From Aureimonas pseudogalii (GTDB lineage Bacteria > Pseudomonadota > Alphaproteobacteria > Rhizobiales > Rhizobiaceae): a stretch of 64,000 bases of DNA. Below, piece after piece: positions 56,090 to 64,000 of the stretch. The stretch lies in NCBI RefSeq assembly GCF_014196835.1, contig NZ_JACIEK010000001.1:372001-436000 (forward strand), read 5' to 3'. The stretch's first letter is position 1. Each line of letters begins with the position of its first letter. The notes under the pieces were generated by a model, which ran no database searches, was not told where the DNA came from, and saw only the letters and a program-made list of their open reading frames with translations. The translations under genes and the position numbers were made by a program.

Positions 56090-56718
56090 GGGGAGAGTCG
56101 CTCTGCCGCGCGTCCGAACCCCGCGAAGAGCGCGTCGAAGGTCAGCGTCGCCGCGGCGATGATGTCGAAGCTGTCGCGCGTGCGCAGCCATTCCGTGAAC
56201 AGTCCCGTGAACACGCAGATGCAGGCGTTGGACGCCATCTGCGGCGTCCAGCCGGCGCGCAGATGCCCGAGCGACGCCGCCCGCTCGAAGACGGCGACGA
56301 TCGTCTTCTGCATGTGATCCTCGGCCTCGCGGTGGCAGAGCATCGCCTCCTCCATCTCGCCCACGTATTCGCAGCGCAGCGTCAGGATCGTGTAGACCTT
56401 GCGGGCGCGCTCGTCGGCGACGAAGCGGTGGATGCTTTCGAGCGTGACGCGGTGCAGCGCAGCGAGCGGGTCGGCGTCGCTGAGGATGTTCTGCGAGTTG
56501 ATGAACTCTTCCTGCGGCCGGTAGGCGCGATCCTGCATAGCGCGAAACAGCGCCGACTTGCCCGAAAAGTGCCAGTAGATCGCGCCGCGCGTCACGTTCG
56601 CCTCGGCGGCGATCTGCGACAGGCTCGTCTGGCTCACGCCGCGCTCGAAGAACATGCGCTCGGCGGCGTCGAGTATCGCCGATCGCGTTTCCGCCGCCTC
56701 TTCCTTGGTTCGCCGCAC
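56059..56718 (-). CDS. acrR: TetR-family repressor, AcrR/TtgR-like
   Basis: Repressor of the divergent RND pump. The 219-residue protein starts with GTG at 56718 (MRRTKEEAAETRSAILDAAE), matching AcrR N-termini; AAGGAGG sits 6 bases upstream. An in-frame ATG at 56739 would fall inside the operator and lacks a site. The TetR helix-turn-helix is SLSQIAAEANVTRGAIYWHF at about residues 34-53. The C-terminal ligand domain contains several Cys and His (LRCEYVGEMEEAMLCHREAE). The operator between the genes resembles the E. coli AcrR site. Confidence 0.9.
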   Translation of the reverse strand: MRRTKEEAAETRSAILDAAERMFFERGVSQTSLSQIAAEANVTRGAIYWHFSGKSALFRAMQDRAYRPQEEFINSQNILSDADPLAALHRVTLESIHRFVADERARKVYTILTLRCEYVGEMEEAMLCHREAEDHMQKTIVAVFERAASLGHLRAGWTPQMASNACICVFTGLFTEWLRTRDSFDIIAAATLTFDALFAGFGRAAERLSPQPALVARAG

Positions 56719-56734
56719 TGACCGCCTCCTTGAA

Positions 56735-56758
56735 TACATCCATTTATGAATGTATGTA
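56735..56758. promoter_or_regulatory. AcrR-type operator palindrome
   Basis: A 24-bp imperfect palindrome with half-sites TACATCCATT and AATGTATGTA around TATG. It differs at only two positions from the E. coli acrR-acrA operator as I remember it. It lies 17 bases before the repressor GTG and 55 bases before the pump ATG, placed to control both genes. Confidence 0.85.
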
Positions 56759-56812
56759 TGGTGCGACGCAATACCCAACACCCGCGTTCTCGCACGGCCG
56801 GAGCTTCCCCAC

Positions 56813-58018
56813 ATGCGCCTCGATCGCCCCCTCCTGACGCTTCTGGCGCTTCTCTCCGTTTCCACCCTCGCGGCCGCGCAGCAGCCGGGCGGCGCCGCGC
56901 CGCCCCCGCCCGGCGTCACCGTGGAGACGCTGGCCGCCCGTCCCGTGCCCGTCACCTACGAATATCCCGCCCGCGTCACCGCCTCGCGCGTCGTCGAGGT
57001 GCGCGCCCGCGTCGGCGGCATCCTTCTCGACCGCACCTTCACCGAGGGCGAGCGGGTGAAGCAGGGCGATCCGCTCTTCAACATCGACCGCCGCCCCTTC
57101 GAGGCCGAGGTCGCGCTGGCCGAGGCGCAGCTGCAGCAGGCCAACGCCACGCAGGCCCAGGCCAGGCGCACCGAGGAGCGCGCCCAGGCCCTCGTTCGCA
57201 GCGGCGCCACCTCCACCGCCACGGTCGACGACGCCACCTCGCAGCGCGAACTCGCCGACGCCTCGGTGGCGCAGGCGCAGGCCCGCCTGCAGACCGCCAC
57301 CCTGTCCCTCGACTACACCTCGGTCGAGGCCCCCGCGAGCGGCATCACCAGCCTCGAGCAGGTGCCGGAAGGTTCGCTCCTCACCTCCGGCGACCTCCTC
57401 ACCCGCATCACCCAGCTCGATCCCGCCTACGTGAACTTCTCGGCCGCCGACACCGAGGCGGCGTCGATCCGCCAGCTCATCGAGAAGGGCGCCGCGCAAG
57501 GCTCGGTCGACGACCTGACGGTGACCGTGAAGTTCGGCGACGGCTCGACCTACGGCAAGATCGGCAAGATCGACTTCACCTCCTCCTCGATCGACCAGGA
57601 GACGGGCACGATCCTGTCGCGCGCCGTGCTCGAAAACCCCGACAGCCGCCTGCTGCCCGGCCAGTTCGTGCGCGTCGAGATCGAGGGCCTCGTGGTTCCC
57701 GACGCGCTGACGATCCCGACGGAAGCCCTGATGCAGGGGCCGCAGGGCACCTTCGTCTACGGCCTCACCGCCGAGAACGTCGCGGAGGTGCGTCCCGTCA
57801 CCGTCGGGCGCGAGCTCGACGGCCAGTTGCTCATCGCCTCCGGCCTGAAGGTCGGCGACCGCATCGTCACGCGCGGCGTCATCAAGGTGCGGCCGGGCTC
57901 GCCGGTATCGCCGGTGGCCGAGGAGGCGCCGGGCGCTGCCCCCGCGTCCCCTGTCCCCGCCGCCCAAGCCGCGCCCGCGGCCGGTGCCACCAAGAGCGTC
58001 GCGGAGGCCGCCAAGTGA
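56813..58018 (+). CDS. RND efflux periplasmic adaptor (AcrA/MexA family)
   Basis: Membrane fusion protein of 401 residues linking the inner-membrane RND pump to an outer-membrane channel. A signal peptide ([20 protein letters not shown], cleavage near AAA-Q) lacks a lipobox Cys, so it is probably soluble rather than lipid-anchored. The biotinyl-lipoyl-like domain has [20 protein letters not shown], the hairpin is Gln/Ala-rich ([16 protein letters not shown]), and the beta-barrel part includes [14 protein letters not shown] and [17 protein letters not shown] precedes ATG 56813. The RND gene overlaps it by 4 bases. Confidence 0.93.
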   Translation: MRLDRPLLTLLALLSVSTLAAAQQPGGAAPPPPGVTVETLAARPVPVTYEYPARVTASRVVEVRARVGGILLDRTFTEGERVKQGDPLFNIDRRPFEAEVALAEAQLQQANATQAQARRTEERAQALVRSGATSTATVDDATSQRELADASVAQAQARLQTATLSLDYTSVEAPASGITSLEQVPEGSLLTSGDLLTRITQLDPAYVNFSAADTEAASIRQLIEKGAAQGSVDDLTVTVKFGDGSTYGKIGKIDFTSSSIDQETGTILSRAVLENPDSRLLPGQFVRVEIEGLVVPDALTIPTEALMQGPQGTFVYGLTAENVAEVRPVTVGRELDGQLLIASGLKVGDRIVTRGVIKVRPGSPVSPVAEEAPGAAPASPVPAAQAAPAAGATKSVAEAAK

Positions 58019-61000
58019 ACTCGCGCTTCTTCGTCGATCGTCCGGTCTTCGCCGCCGTCATCTCGATCATCATCGTCATCGGCGGCCTCGCCGCCATGCG
58101 CGCCCTGCCGATCGAGCAATATCCCGAGCTCGTGCCCCCGCAGGTGCAGGTCGCCGCGACCTATCCCGGCGCCTCCGCCGAGACCCTCGCCCAGACAGTG
58201 TCGGCGCCGATCGAGCAGCAGGTCAACGGCGTCGAGGACATGATCTACATGACCTCGTCGAACTCCTCGACGGGTTCGGCCACGATCACCGTCACCTTCC
58301 GCTCGGGCACCGATCCCGACCAGGCGACGATCAACGTCAACAACCGGGTGCAGCAGGCCGTCTCCTCGCTGCCCTCCGAAGTGCAGCGCCTCGGCGTCAC
58401 CGTGACGAAGCAGTCCTCGTCGATCCTCGCGGTGGCGACCATGTCGTCCACCGACCCGCGCTACGACGCGACCTACGTCTCGAACTACGCGCTGCTCTAC
58501 GTGCTCGACGAGCTGAAGCGCATTCCCGGCATCGGCAACGCCCAGCTCTTCGGCGCCCGCAACTATTCGATGCGCATCTGGCTGCGGCCCGATCAGCTGG
58601 CCCAGTACAAGCTGACGCCCGGCGACGTCGCCACCGCGATCCGCGAGCAGAACGCCCAGTTCGCCGCCGGCCAGTTCGGCGCGCAGCCCTCCAACAATCC
58701 GCTCGCCTTCACCTATTCGGTGACGACGGCGGGCCGCCTGCCCGACGCGCAGGCCTTCGAGAACATCATCATCCGCTCCGACGCCAACGGCGCGGCGCTG
58801 TTCCTCAAGGACATCGCCCGCGTCGAGCTGGGCAGCCAGGACTACGCCTTCAACGCCACCTACAACGGCGACTCGACCGTTCCGATCGGCCTCTACCTGC
58901 AGCCGGGTGCCAACGCGCTGAACGTGCTCGCCGCCGTCAACACGCGGATGGAGGATCTGTCGAAGCAGTTTCCCGAAGGCATCCGCTTCGCCGTGCCCTT
59001 CGACACCACGAAGTTCATCGAGGCCTCCATCGAGTCGGTGATCCACACCTTCATCGAGGCGATGGTGCTGGTGCTGGTCGTCGTCTACCTCTTCCTCCAG
59101 AGCTTCCGAGCCACGCTCATCCCCATGATCGCGGTGCCGGTGTCGATCATCGGCACGTTCGGCGTGCTGCTGGCGCTCGGCTTCTCGATCAACCTCCTGA
59201 CGCTGTTCGGCCTCGTGCTCGCCATCGGCATCGTCGTCGACGACGCCATCGTGGTGCTCGAAAACGTCGAGCGCATCATGCGCGACGAGGGGCTGCGGGC
59301 GAAGGACGCCACCGCCAAGGCGATGACCGAGGTGACCGGCCCCGTCATCGCCATCGTGCTCGTGCTCTGCGCCGTGTTCATCCCCGTCGCCTTCCTCGGC
59401 GGCCTGGCGGGCACGATGTATCGCCAGTTCGCCGTCACCATCGCCGTGTCCGTCACCATCTCCGGCATCGTCGCGCTGACGCTCACGCCGGCGCTCTGCG
59501 GCATCCTCCTTCGCGACGAGCACAAGGAGCCGATCGCGCCGTTCCGCTGGTTCAACCGGATGTTCGACAAGATCACCAACGGCTACGGCCACGGCGTCGC
59601 CTTCATCATGCGCCGGGCGTTCCTCGCGATGGTGTTGATGGCCGCGATGATCGGCGGCATCGTCTACTTCTTCCAGACGATTCCCGGCTCGCTCGTGCCG
59701 AACGAGGACCAGGGCTCCAACTTCGCCGTCGCGATCCTGCCGCCCGCCGCCTCGCTCAGCCGCACCACCGACGTGATGGATCAGGTCAGCGCCAACATCC
59801 GCAAGAACCCGGCGGTGTCCGACGTCGTCGCCTTCGCCGGCTTCGATCTTCTCTCGGGCTCACAGAAGTCGAGCGCGGGCGCCGTCTTCGTCACGCTGAA
59901 GGACTGGGGCGAGCGCACCGATCCGAGCCAGGACGCCCGCAACCTGCCGGGCGCCTTCATCGGCGCCAATGCCGGCATTCAGGACGCGATGGTGCTGGCC
60001 TTCTCGCCGCCCCCGATCCAGGGCCTGTCGACCACCGGCGGCTTCGAGCTCTTCGTGCAGGACCGCTCGGGCAACGGCAGCCAGGGCCTGATCCAGGCGA
60101 CCGACGCGCTCATCGCGGCGGCCTCGAAGCGGCCGGAACTCGCGGGGGTGCGCACCACCTTCGTCGCCAACGTGCCGCAGTACCAGATCGACGTCGATCG
60201 CGAGAAGGCCAAGGCCCTCGGCGTGCCCATCACCTCGATCTTCGAGACGATGCAGTCGACCTTCGGCTCGCTCTACGTCAACGACTTCACGCTGCTCGGG
60301 CGCAACTACCGCGTCTCGCTCCAGTCGGAATCGGACTTTCGCGAGAAGCCGGACGACCTGCGCTTCGTCTACGTGCAGGCCTCCAGCGGCTCGATGGTGC
60401 CGCTGGATTCGCTGCTCATCACCAAGCGCGTGGTCGGGCCCGATCTCATCGAGCGCTTCAACGCCTTCAACTCGGCCAAGGTCTCCGGCGGCCCCGCCCC
60501 CGGCTACTCGTCGGGACAGGCGCTGGAGGCCATGCAGGCCGCGGCAGCCGAAGCCCTGCCCGAAGGCTACGAGGTGGCCTGGACGGGATCGGCCTATCAG
60601 GAGATCCAGGCCGGCGGCACCGGCGCCATCGCCATCGGCTTCGGCATGGTGATGGTGTTCCTCATCCTCGCCGCGCAGTACGAGCGCTGGTCGCTGCCCG
60701 TCGCGGTGCTGCTGGCCGTGCCCTTCGCCATGTTCGGCGCGCTGCTCGGCATCTTCCTGCGGGGCCTGGAAAACGACGTCTACTTCCAGATCGGGCTGGT
60801 GACGCTGGTGGGGCTGGCGGCCAAGAACGCCATTCTCATCGTCGAGTTCGCGGTTCTGAAACGTGAGGAGGGCCTCTCGGCCTTCGACGCCGCGCTGCAG
60901 GGCGCCAAGCTGCGCTTCCGCCCGATCGTGATGACGTCGCTGGCCTTCATCCTCGGCGTGGTGCCGCTGGCCACCGCCACAGGCGCCTCGTCGGCCAGCC

Positions 61001-61176
61001 GCCACTCGATCGGCACCGGCGTGATCGGCGGCATGCTGATGGCGACCTTCGTCGCGATCTTCTTCATCCCGCTCTTCTACAAGCTGCTGGCGCGCGACAA
61101 GAAGCCGAAGGCGAGCGACACGCCGCACCGGGCCGAACCCGCCGCCGCGGGCCCCCACCCCACACCCGCCGAATGA
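58015..61176 (+). CDS. RND multidrug efflux transporter (AcrB/MexB, HAE1 family)
   Basis: Proton-driven trimeric pump of 1053 residues with 12 transmembrane helices in two repeats. Family marks are [38 protein letters not shown], the transmembrane-4 proton relay in [40 protein letters not shown], and the matching second-half [14 protein letters not shown]. The start is GTG at 58015, overlapping the adaptor stop (GTGA), with GGAGG 7 bases ahead. No outer-membrane channel gene follows; a terminator ends the operon. Confidence 0.95.
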   Translation: MNSRFFVDRPVFAAVISIIIVIGGLAAMRALPIEQYPELVPPQVQVAATYPGASAETLAQTVSAPIEQQVNGVEDMIYMTSSNSSTGSATITVTFRSGTDPDQATINVNNRVQQAVSSLPSEVQRLGVTVTKQSSSILAVATMSSTDPRYDATYVSNYALLYVLDELKRIPGIGNAQLFGARNYSMRIWLRPDQLAQYKLTPGDVATAIREQNAQFAAGQFGAQPSNNPLAFTYSVTTAGRLPDAQAFENIIIRSDANGAALFLKDIARVELGSQDYAFNATYNGDSTVPIGLYLQPGANALNVLAAVNTRMEDLSKQFPEGIRFAVPFDTTKFIEASIESVIHTFIEAMVLVLVVVYLFLQSFRATLIPMIAVPVSIIGTFGVLLALGFSINLLTLFGLVLAIGIVVDDAIVVLENVERIMRDEGLRAKDATAKAMTEVTGPVIAIVLVLCAVFIPVAFLGGLAGTMYRQFAVTIAVSVTISGIVALTLTPALCGILLRDEHKEPIAPFRWFNRMFDKITNGYGHGVAFIMRRAFLAMVLMAAMIGGIVYFFQTIPGSLVPNEDQGSNFAVAILPPAASLSRTTDVMDQVSANIRKNPAVSDVVAFAGFDLLSGSQKSSAGAVFVTLKDWGERTDPSQDARNLPGAFIGANAGIQDAMVLAFSPPPIQGLSTTGGFELFVQDRSGNGSQGLIQATDALIAAASKRPELAGVRTTFVANVPQYQIDVDREKAKALGVPITSIFETMQSTFGSLYVNDFTLLGRNYRVSLQSESDFREKPDDLRFVYVQASSGSMVPLDSLLITKRVVGPDLIERFNAFNSAKVSGGPAPGYSSGQALEAMQAAAAEALPEGYEVAWTGSAYQEIQAGGTGAIAIGFGMVMVFLILAAQYERWSLPVAVLLAVPFAMFGALLGIFLRGLENDVYFQIGLVTLVGLAAKNAILIVEFAVLKREEGLSAFDAALQGAKLRFRPIVMTSLAFILGVVPLATATGASSASRHSIGTGVIGGMLMATFVAIFFIPLFYKLLARDKKPKASDTPHRAEPAAAGPHPTPAE

Positions 61177-61180
61177 AGAA

Positions 61181-61204
61181 AGGGCGCCGCGAGGCGCCCT
61201 TTTT
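61181..61204 (+). terminator. Intrinsic terminator of the efflux operon
   Basis: AGGGCGCC (61181-61188) and GGCGCCCT (61193-61200) form a perfect 8-bp stem with GCGA loop, followed by TTTT, starting 5 bases after the pump stop. Confidence 0.92.
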
Positions 61205-61230
61205 GCGTTGGCGAACCGGGATCGTCCGGA

Positions 61231-61437
61231 TCAGTCGACGCCGATCATAACGTCCGAGGCCTTGACGATGGCGTAGGCGTCGCCGCCTTCCGCGAGACCG
61301 AGTTCGTCCACCGCCTCGTTGGTGATGGCGGCGGTCACGATCGTTCCGGCGACGTCGAGGCGCACATGCGCGGTGGTCGCCCCCTTCTCGACGGAGACGA
61401 CGCGGCCCTTGAGGCGGTTGCGGGCGGAGATCTTCAT
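61231..61437 (-). CDS. Molybdate-binding TOBE (Mop) protein
   Basis: A 68-residue single TOBE/Mop domain: MKISARNRLKGRVVSVEKGA, then TAAITNEAVDELGLAEGGDA and AIVKASDVMIGVD. Mop proteins oligomerise and bind molybdate for storage or homeostasis in the cytosol. No other molybdate gene is nearby. The ATG at 61437 gives a full-length Mop domain. Confidence 0.9.
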   Translation of the reverse strand: MKISARNRLKGRVVSVEKGATTAHVRLDVAGTIVTAAITNEAVDELGLAEGGDAYAIVKASDVMIGVD

Positions 61438-61559
61438 GGGTCGCGGTATCCTCGTGCTGGAGCCTCGTCCGCCGTCGGCGACTCCACGCGCTATAGCCGA
61501 GCGGACATAACGCGATGTAGCGGAGACGATGCCGCGGCAAAGGGCATGCGCTGCGCGCG

Positions 61560-62321
61560 TCAGACGGGTCCGACCGCCTCCAGAAGCGCCGGCGTCCCGC
61601 ACCAGATGCCGATCGCGCCGTCCGGTGAGCGGCGGATTTGGACGCCGAGCCCGAGCTCGCGGCAGATCGCGGCGCCGCCCGCGATGTCCCACATGGTCGT
61701 CACCGGCTGAAGGTGCCCGTCGAAGCGGCCGAGCGCCGCGAACAGCATCGAGACCGACGTGGAGTGGAACGCCTCGATCACCCAGCCGCCGCGCCGCAGC
61801 CGCGCCTGGAGCGCCAGGCTGGCGTCGAGATCGTCGTCCATGCTGTCGCCGATCGAGACGAGCCGCAGGTCGGCGAGCGGCTGGGGCCGCTCGAACGGCA
61901 CGCCGCCCCGCAGCGTCCCCAGCCCGTCGGCCGCGACGAGGAGTTCGCCGAGCACCGGCGCCGCTACCGCGCCGACCACCGGCACGTCGTCCACGACATA
62001 GCCGAGCGACACGCCCCAGAGCGGCGATCCCGCGAGGAAGTTCGAGGTGCCGTCGATGGGATCGACGATCCAGTAGGCATCGCCCCCTTCGCCGCCCTCC
62101 TCCTCGCCCACCACTGCGTCGCCCGGAAAGCGGGCGGCGAGGCGCCGGCGCACGAGAGCCTCGATCTCGCGATCGGCAGCGGAGACGAAATCCTGCGGCC
62201 GCTTGGCGTCGATCGCGATGGTCTCGCGGCGCGCGAACGCGGCGAGCGCCTCGCGCGCGGCTTCCGCCACCAGCTCGGCCGCGGCGTCGCGGCGCGCCGC
62301 CAGATCCGGGGTCGCGCTCAT
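61560..62321 (-). CDS. Inositol monophosphatase family phosphatase
   Basis: A 253-residue metal-dependent phosphatase of the IMPase/CysQ superfamily. Metal ligands are visible in VGEEEGG and DPIDGTSNFLAG, and the second signature is WDIAGGAAICRELGL. A C-terminal half with LRLVSIGDSMDDD is unlike housekeeping SuhB, so the substrate may differ. Its ATG overlaps the stop of the upstream glycerophosphodiesterase by 4 bases, so the two enzymes are coupled. Confidence 0.9.
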   Translation of the reverse strand: MSATPDLAARRDAAAELVAEAAREALAAFARRETIAIDAKRPQDFVSAADREIEALVRRRLAARFPGDAVVGEEEGGEGGDAYWIVDPIDGTSNFLAGSPLWGVSLGYVVDDVPVVGAVAAPVLGELLVAADGLGTLRGGVPFERPQPLADLRLVSIGDSMDDDLDASLALQARLRRGGWVIEAFHSTSVSMLFAALGRFDGHLQPVTTMWDIAGGAAICRELGLGVQIRRSPDGAIGIWCGTPALLEAVGPV

Positions 62322-63196
62322 GCCGCGCGCCGTCCACGGGCCGCGAGATAGGCGACGAGGTCCGCCGCCCGGTCCGTCTGGATGGCGCCGACGCCGGCAT
62401 CGAGAAGCGCGCCCCACACGGCGTCCGGGTCGCCCGCCGCGCGGCTGTCGTCGTAGCCGGCGATGTGGAAGCAATCGAGGGAGTTGATCCAGAGGCGAAT
62501 GCCGGCCTCTTCGAGAGCTTTGCGAGCCTCGTAGAGGACCTCGATATTCGGAGCATGGCCTTCCACCATCAACGGACGTAGCGGATGTAAACACGCGATA
62601 TCCGCGGCGACGCGACCGGGAACGGCCTTGAGAATGGGCATGAACGGCACCGGCCCGAAGGCGGGATGATCGCCCGGCAACTCCGCCACGCGTTCGGGAT
62701 CGACCGCCGCCTTCACCACCACCTCGTCTGTCATGCCGAGATCCTGCACCAGCGCCATGACGGCGGGAAGCTCGGCGGTGCTCTTCGTGTCGATGTTGAC
62801 GAGAATGCGGCCGCGCGCCTCCTCCAGCGCCTCCGCGAGCGTCGGCAGCCGCTCGTCCGTGACGGGCGCGTCCGGCCCGCCCTCGCCCATCCGCAGCCGC
62901 GCGGACCGCTGGGCCCCGGCAGCGAGCGAGCCGACGCGTCCCGAAAGCCCGGTGGTGCGGTCGAGCGTCGCGTCGTGGATCACCACCGGCGTGCCGTCCG
63001 CCGCCAGCCGCGCGTCGATCTCCACCATGTCGAGCCCCAGCGCCACCGCGGCGCGGATCGCCGCCAGCGAGTTCTCCGGCGCGTCGGTCCACACCCCGCG
63101 GTGGGCGACGACGAGAACCCCGCGATGCGCGAGCGAGGCGGCGGCGAAGGAACGCGGCGGAACCACCGCAGGATCGGTCGCACGGGACAGGGACAT
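62318..63196 (-). CDS. Glycerophosphodiester phosphodiesterase family protein
   Basis: A 292-residue GDPD/PI-PLC-like TIM-barrel enzyme. The catalytic region has VVAHRGVWTDAPENSLAAI and VEIDARLAADGTPVVIHDAT with the expected two His, Glu and Asp; ILVNIDTKSTAELPAV and the C-terminal GVGAIQTDRAADLVAYL also fit. It likely hydrolyses glycerophosphodiesters to glycerol 3-phosphate and an alcohol, matching the UgpB-like gene that diverges from it. ATG 63196 excludes a low-complexity extension to 63301. No signal peptide is evident, so it is probably cytosolic. Confidence 0.9.
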   Translation of the reverse strand: MSLSRATDPAVVPPRSFAAASLAHRGVLVVAHRGVWTDAPENSLAAIRAAVALGLDMVEIDARLAADGTPVVIHDATLDRTTGLSGRVGSLAAGAQRSARLRMGEGGPDAPVTDERLPTLAEALEEARGRILVNIDTKSTAELPAVMALVQDLGMTDEVVVKAAVDPERVAELPGDHPAFGPVPFMPILKAVPGRVAADIACLHPLRPLMVEGHAPNIEVLYEARKALEEAGIRLWINSLDCFHIAGYDDSRAAGDPDAVWGALLDAGVGAIQTDRAADLVAYLAARGRRAA

Positions 63197-63500
63197 GGCA
63201 GGCTCGGGAGTTCGGCGGGATGGGAAAGGCGCACCGCGCCGGCGTCGGTCGCCGGGCCCTCGGCCGGTCCGAGGCTCCCACGACACGGCCGCCCGTAACA
63301 CGCCCCATGTGACGACCGGATGACGATCCTGACTGAAGTCTCACAATAGATATCCTTGCCCACAAGCATCCTCATAAACAACTGGCCGTTGTGACTGTCA
63401 TGGAAACTTCATTGTACAGCGAGGGACCGGTCTCCTATTGCCCCGCCTCGACAGCCCCGGCGAAGGGGACGGTCTTTCCTCCTTCCGGGACAAGAGTTTC
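63197..63500. other. 304-base divergent regulatory region
   Basis: No gene found. The middle (about 63330-63420) is AT-rich compared with the surroundings, as expected for promoters of the divergent glycerophosphodiesterase and UgpB-like genes, and it includes the candidate Pho box at 63395-63412. Confidence 0.6.
63395..63412 (+). promoter_or_regulatory. Candidate Pho box upstream of ugpB-like gene
   Basis: CTGTCAT (63395-63401), four bases, then ACTTCAT (63406-63412) fits the 7-4-7 direct-repeat layout of PhoB sites (CTGTCAT twice): first repeat perfect, second sharing TCAT. It lies 88 bases before the UgpB ATG. ugp genes belong to the Pho regulon in E. coli and rhizobia. Confidence 0.5.
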
Positions 63501-64000
63501 ATGCTGACGAAGATCCTCGGCGCGGCGAGCACGCTCGCGCTCTTTGCCGCCCTGTCGGGCCCCGTCGTCGCCGCACCGGTCAAGATCGACTTCTGGTACG
63601 GCAACAGCGGCGACATCTCCAAGCGCGTGCAGGAGCAGTGCGAGCGCTTCAACGCCAGCCAGAGCGACTATCAGATCGTCTGCACCAGCCAGGGCTCCTA
63701 CGACGCCTCGCTGCAGAACACGATCGCCGCCTTCCGCGCGGGCCAGCAGCCGACGATCGCGCAGGTCTCCGACGCCGGCACGCTCGACATCATGCTGTCC
63801 GGCGCCTTCTACCCGGCGAACAAGCTGATGAAGGACAACGGCTTCGACGTGAACTGGGACGACTATTTCTCGGGGATCAAGAGCTACTACGCGACCTCGA
63901 AGGGCGAGATGAATTCGTTCCCCTTCAACTCCTCGACCGCCCTTCTCTACTGGAACAAGGACGCCTACGCCAAGATCGGTAGGGATCACGGCCCCGCCAC
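63501..64000 (+). CDS. ugpB: UgpB-like ABC transporter substrate-binding protein, 3' truncated
   Basis: The first 166 codons of an extracellular solute-binding protein run into the right edge. A signal peptide (MLTKILGAASTLALFAALSG, cleavage near VVA-A) precedes IDFWYGNSGDISKRVQEQCE, FNASQSDYQIVCTSQGSYDA and IAAFRAGQQPTIAQVSDAGT, the pattern of UgpB, which delivers sn-glycerol 3-phosphate to the UgpAEC transporter. The neighbouring glycerophosphodiesterase and the Pho-box-like site support the assignment. Two Cys (residues 49 and 62) in the mature protein could form a disulfide. Confidence 0.85.
   Translation, partial: MLTKILGAASTLALFAALSGPVVAAPVKIDFWYGNSGDISKRVQEQCERFNASQSDYQIVCTSQGSYDASLQNTIAAFRAGQQPTIAQVSDAGTLDIMLSGAFYPANKLMKDNGFDVNWDDYFSGIKSYYATSKGEMNSFPFNSSTALLYWNKDAYAKIGRDHGPA

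Noticed and set aside
56746-58014. In-frame extension of the RND pump upstream through the adaptor gene
   Set aside because: The extension is a shadow frame of the adaptor. The pump starts at GTG 58015 with a good ribosome binding site and family N-terminus.

Overview
The window is a 64 kb piece of a GC-rich alphaproteobacterial chromosome, densely coded on both strands. The gene content points to Hyphomicrobiales (Rhizobiales), and an Aurantimonadaceae-like genus is a plausible but unproven guess. The pointers are a Porin_2-type porin, a pleC-glnE-two-component-degP-ccmHFEI order like that of rhizobia, a feuN/P/Q-like set, DUF1491, DUF2336, DUF5330 and DUF6456 proteins, and an RcGTA-type gene transfer agent cluster. 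No rRNA, tRNA, CRISPR array, transposase or integrase was seen.

Region by region: (1) 1-10.3 kb holds a porin cut by the left edge, a YfcG-type glutathione transferase, AMP nucleosidase, an endonuclease/phosphatase-fold protein, ETF-ubiquinone oxidoreductase, a family-4-like uracil-DNA glycosylase, an MFS and a DMT transporter. (2) 10.5-29.7 kb is a conserved core block: pepN, a PleC-type kinase, then a long minus-strand run. That run has a two-component pair overlapping glnE, a DegP protease, the cytochrome c maturation genes ccmI-E-F-H with 4-nt overlaps, a small lipoprotein and a FeuN/FeuP/FeuQ-like regulatory set. (3) 29.8-44.6 kb is a complete gene transfer agent (GTA) cluster on the minus strand, with terminase, portal, protease, capsid, connectors, tail and tail tip in RcGTA order. 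All reading frames are intact and most genes overlap or nearly abut. A sigma70-like promoter with a leader hairpin lies at one end; a holin-like gene and a terminator-like hairpin lie at the other. (4) 44.6-55.4 kb holds a YcgN-type protein, a class A penicillin-binding protein, a DUF1214/DUF1254 pair, DUF2336, DUF1491, a peptidoglycan-binding protein, a membrane histidine kinase, DUF5330, SufE, and a DnaA-like helix-turn-helix/DUF6456 pair. (5) 55.6-61.2 kb holds an unknown protein, an AcrR-type repressor and a divergent RND efflux pair. The gap between repressor and pump contains a near copy of the enterobacterial AcrR operator. (6) 61.2-64 kb holds a molybdate-binding TOBE protein, an inositol-monophosphatase-like enzyme, a glycerophosphodiesterase and the start of a UgpB-like binding protein behind a possible Pho box.

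The most notable item is the GTA. It packages host DNA rather than its own genome in characterised relatives. Here it carries features I could not assign: a 62-codon ORF between g7 and g8, a g10/g10.1 junction set up for a -1 frameshift, and a holin-like protein behind g15. Other points worth checking are a uracil-DNA glycosylase with only two of the four usual iron-sulfur ligands, a LiuR-like palindrome upstream of ETF-QO, and a two-component pair coupled to glnE.
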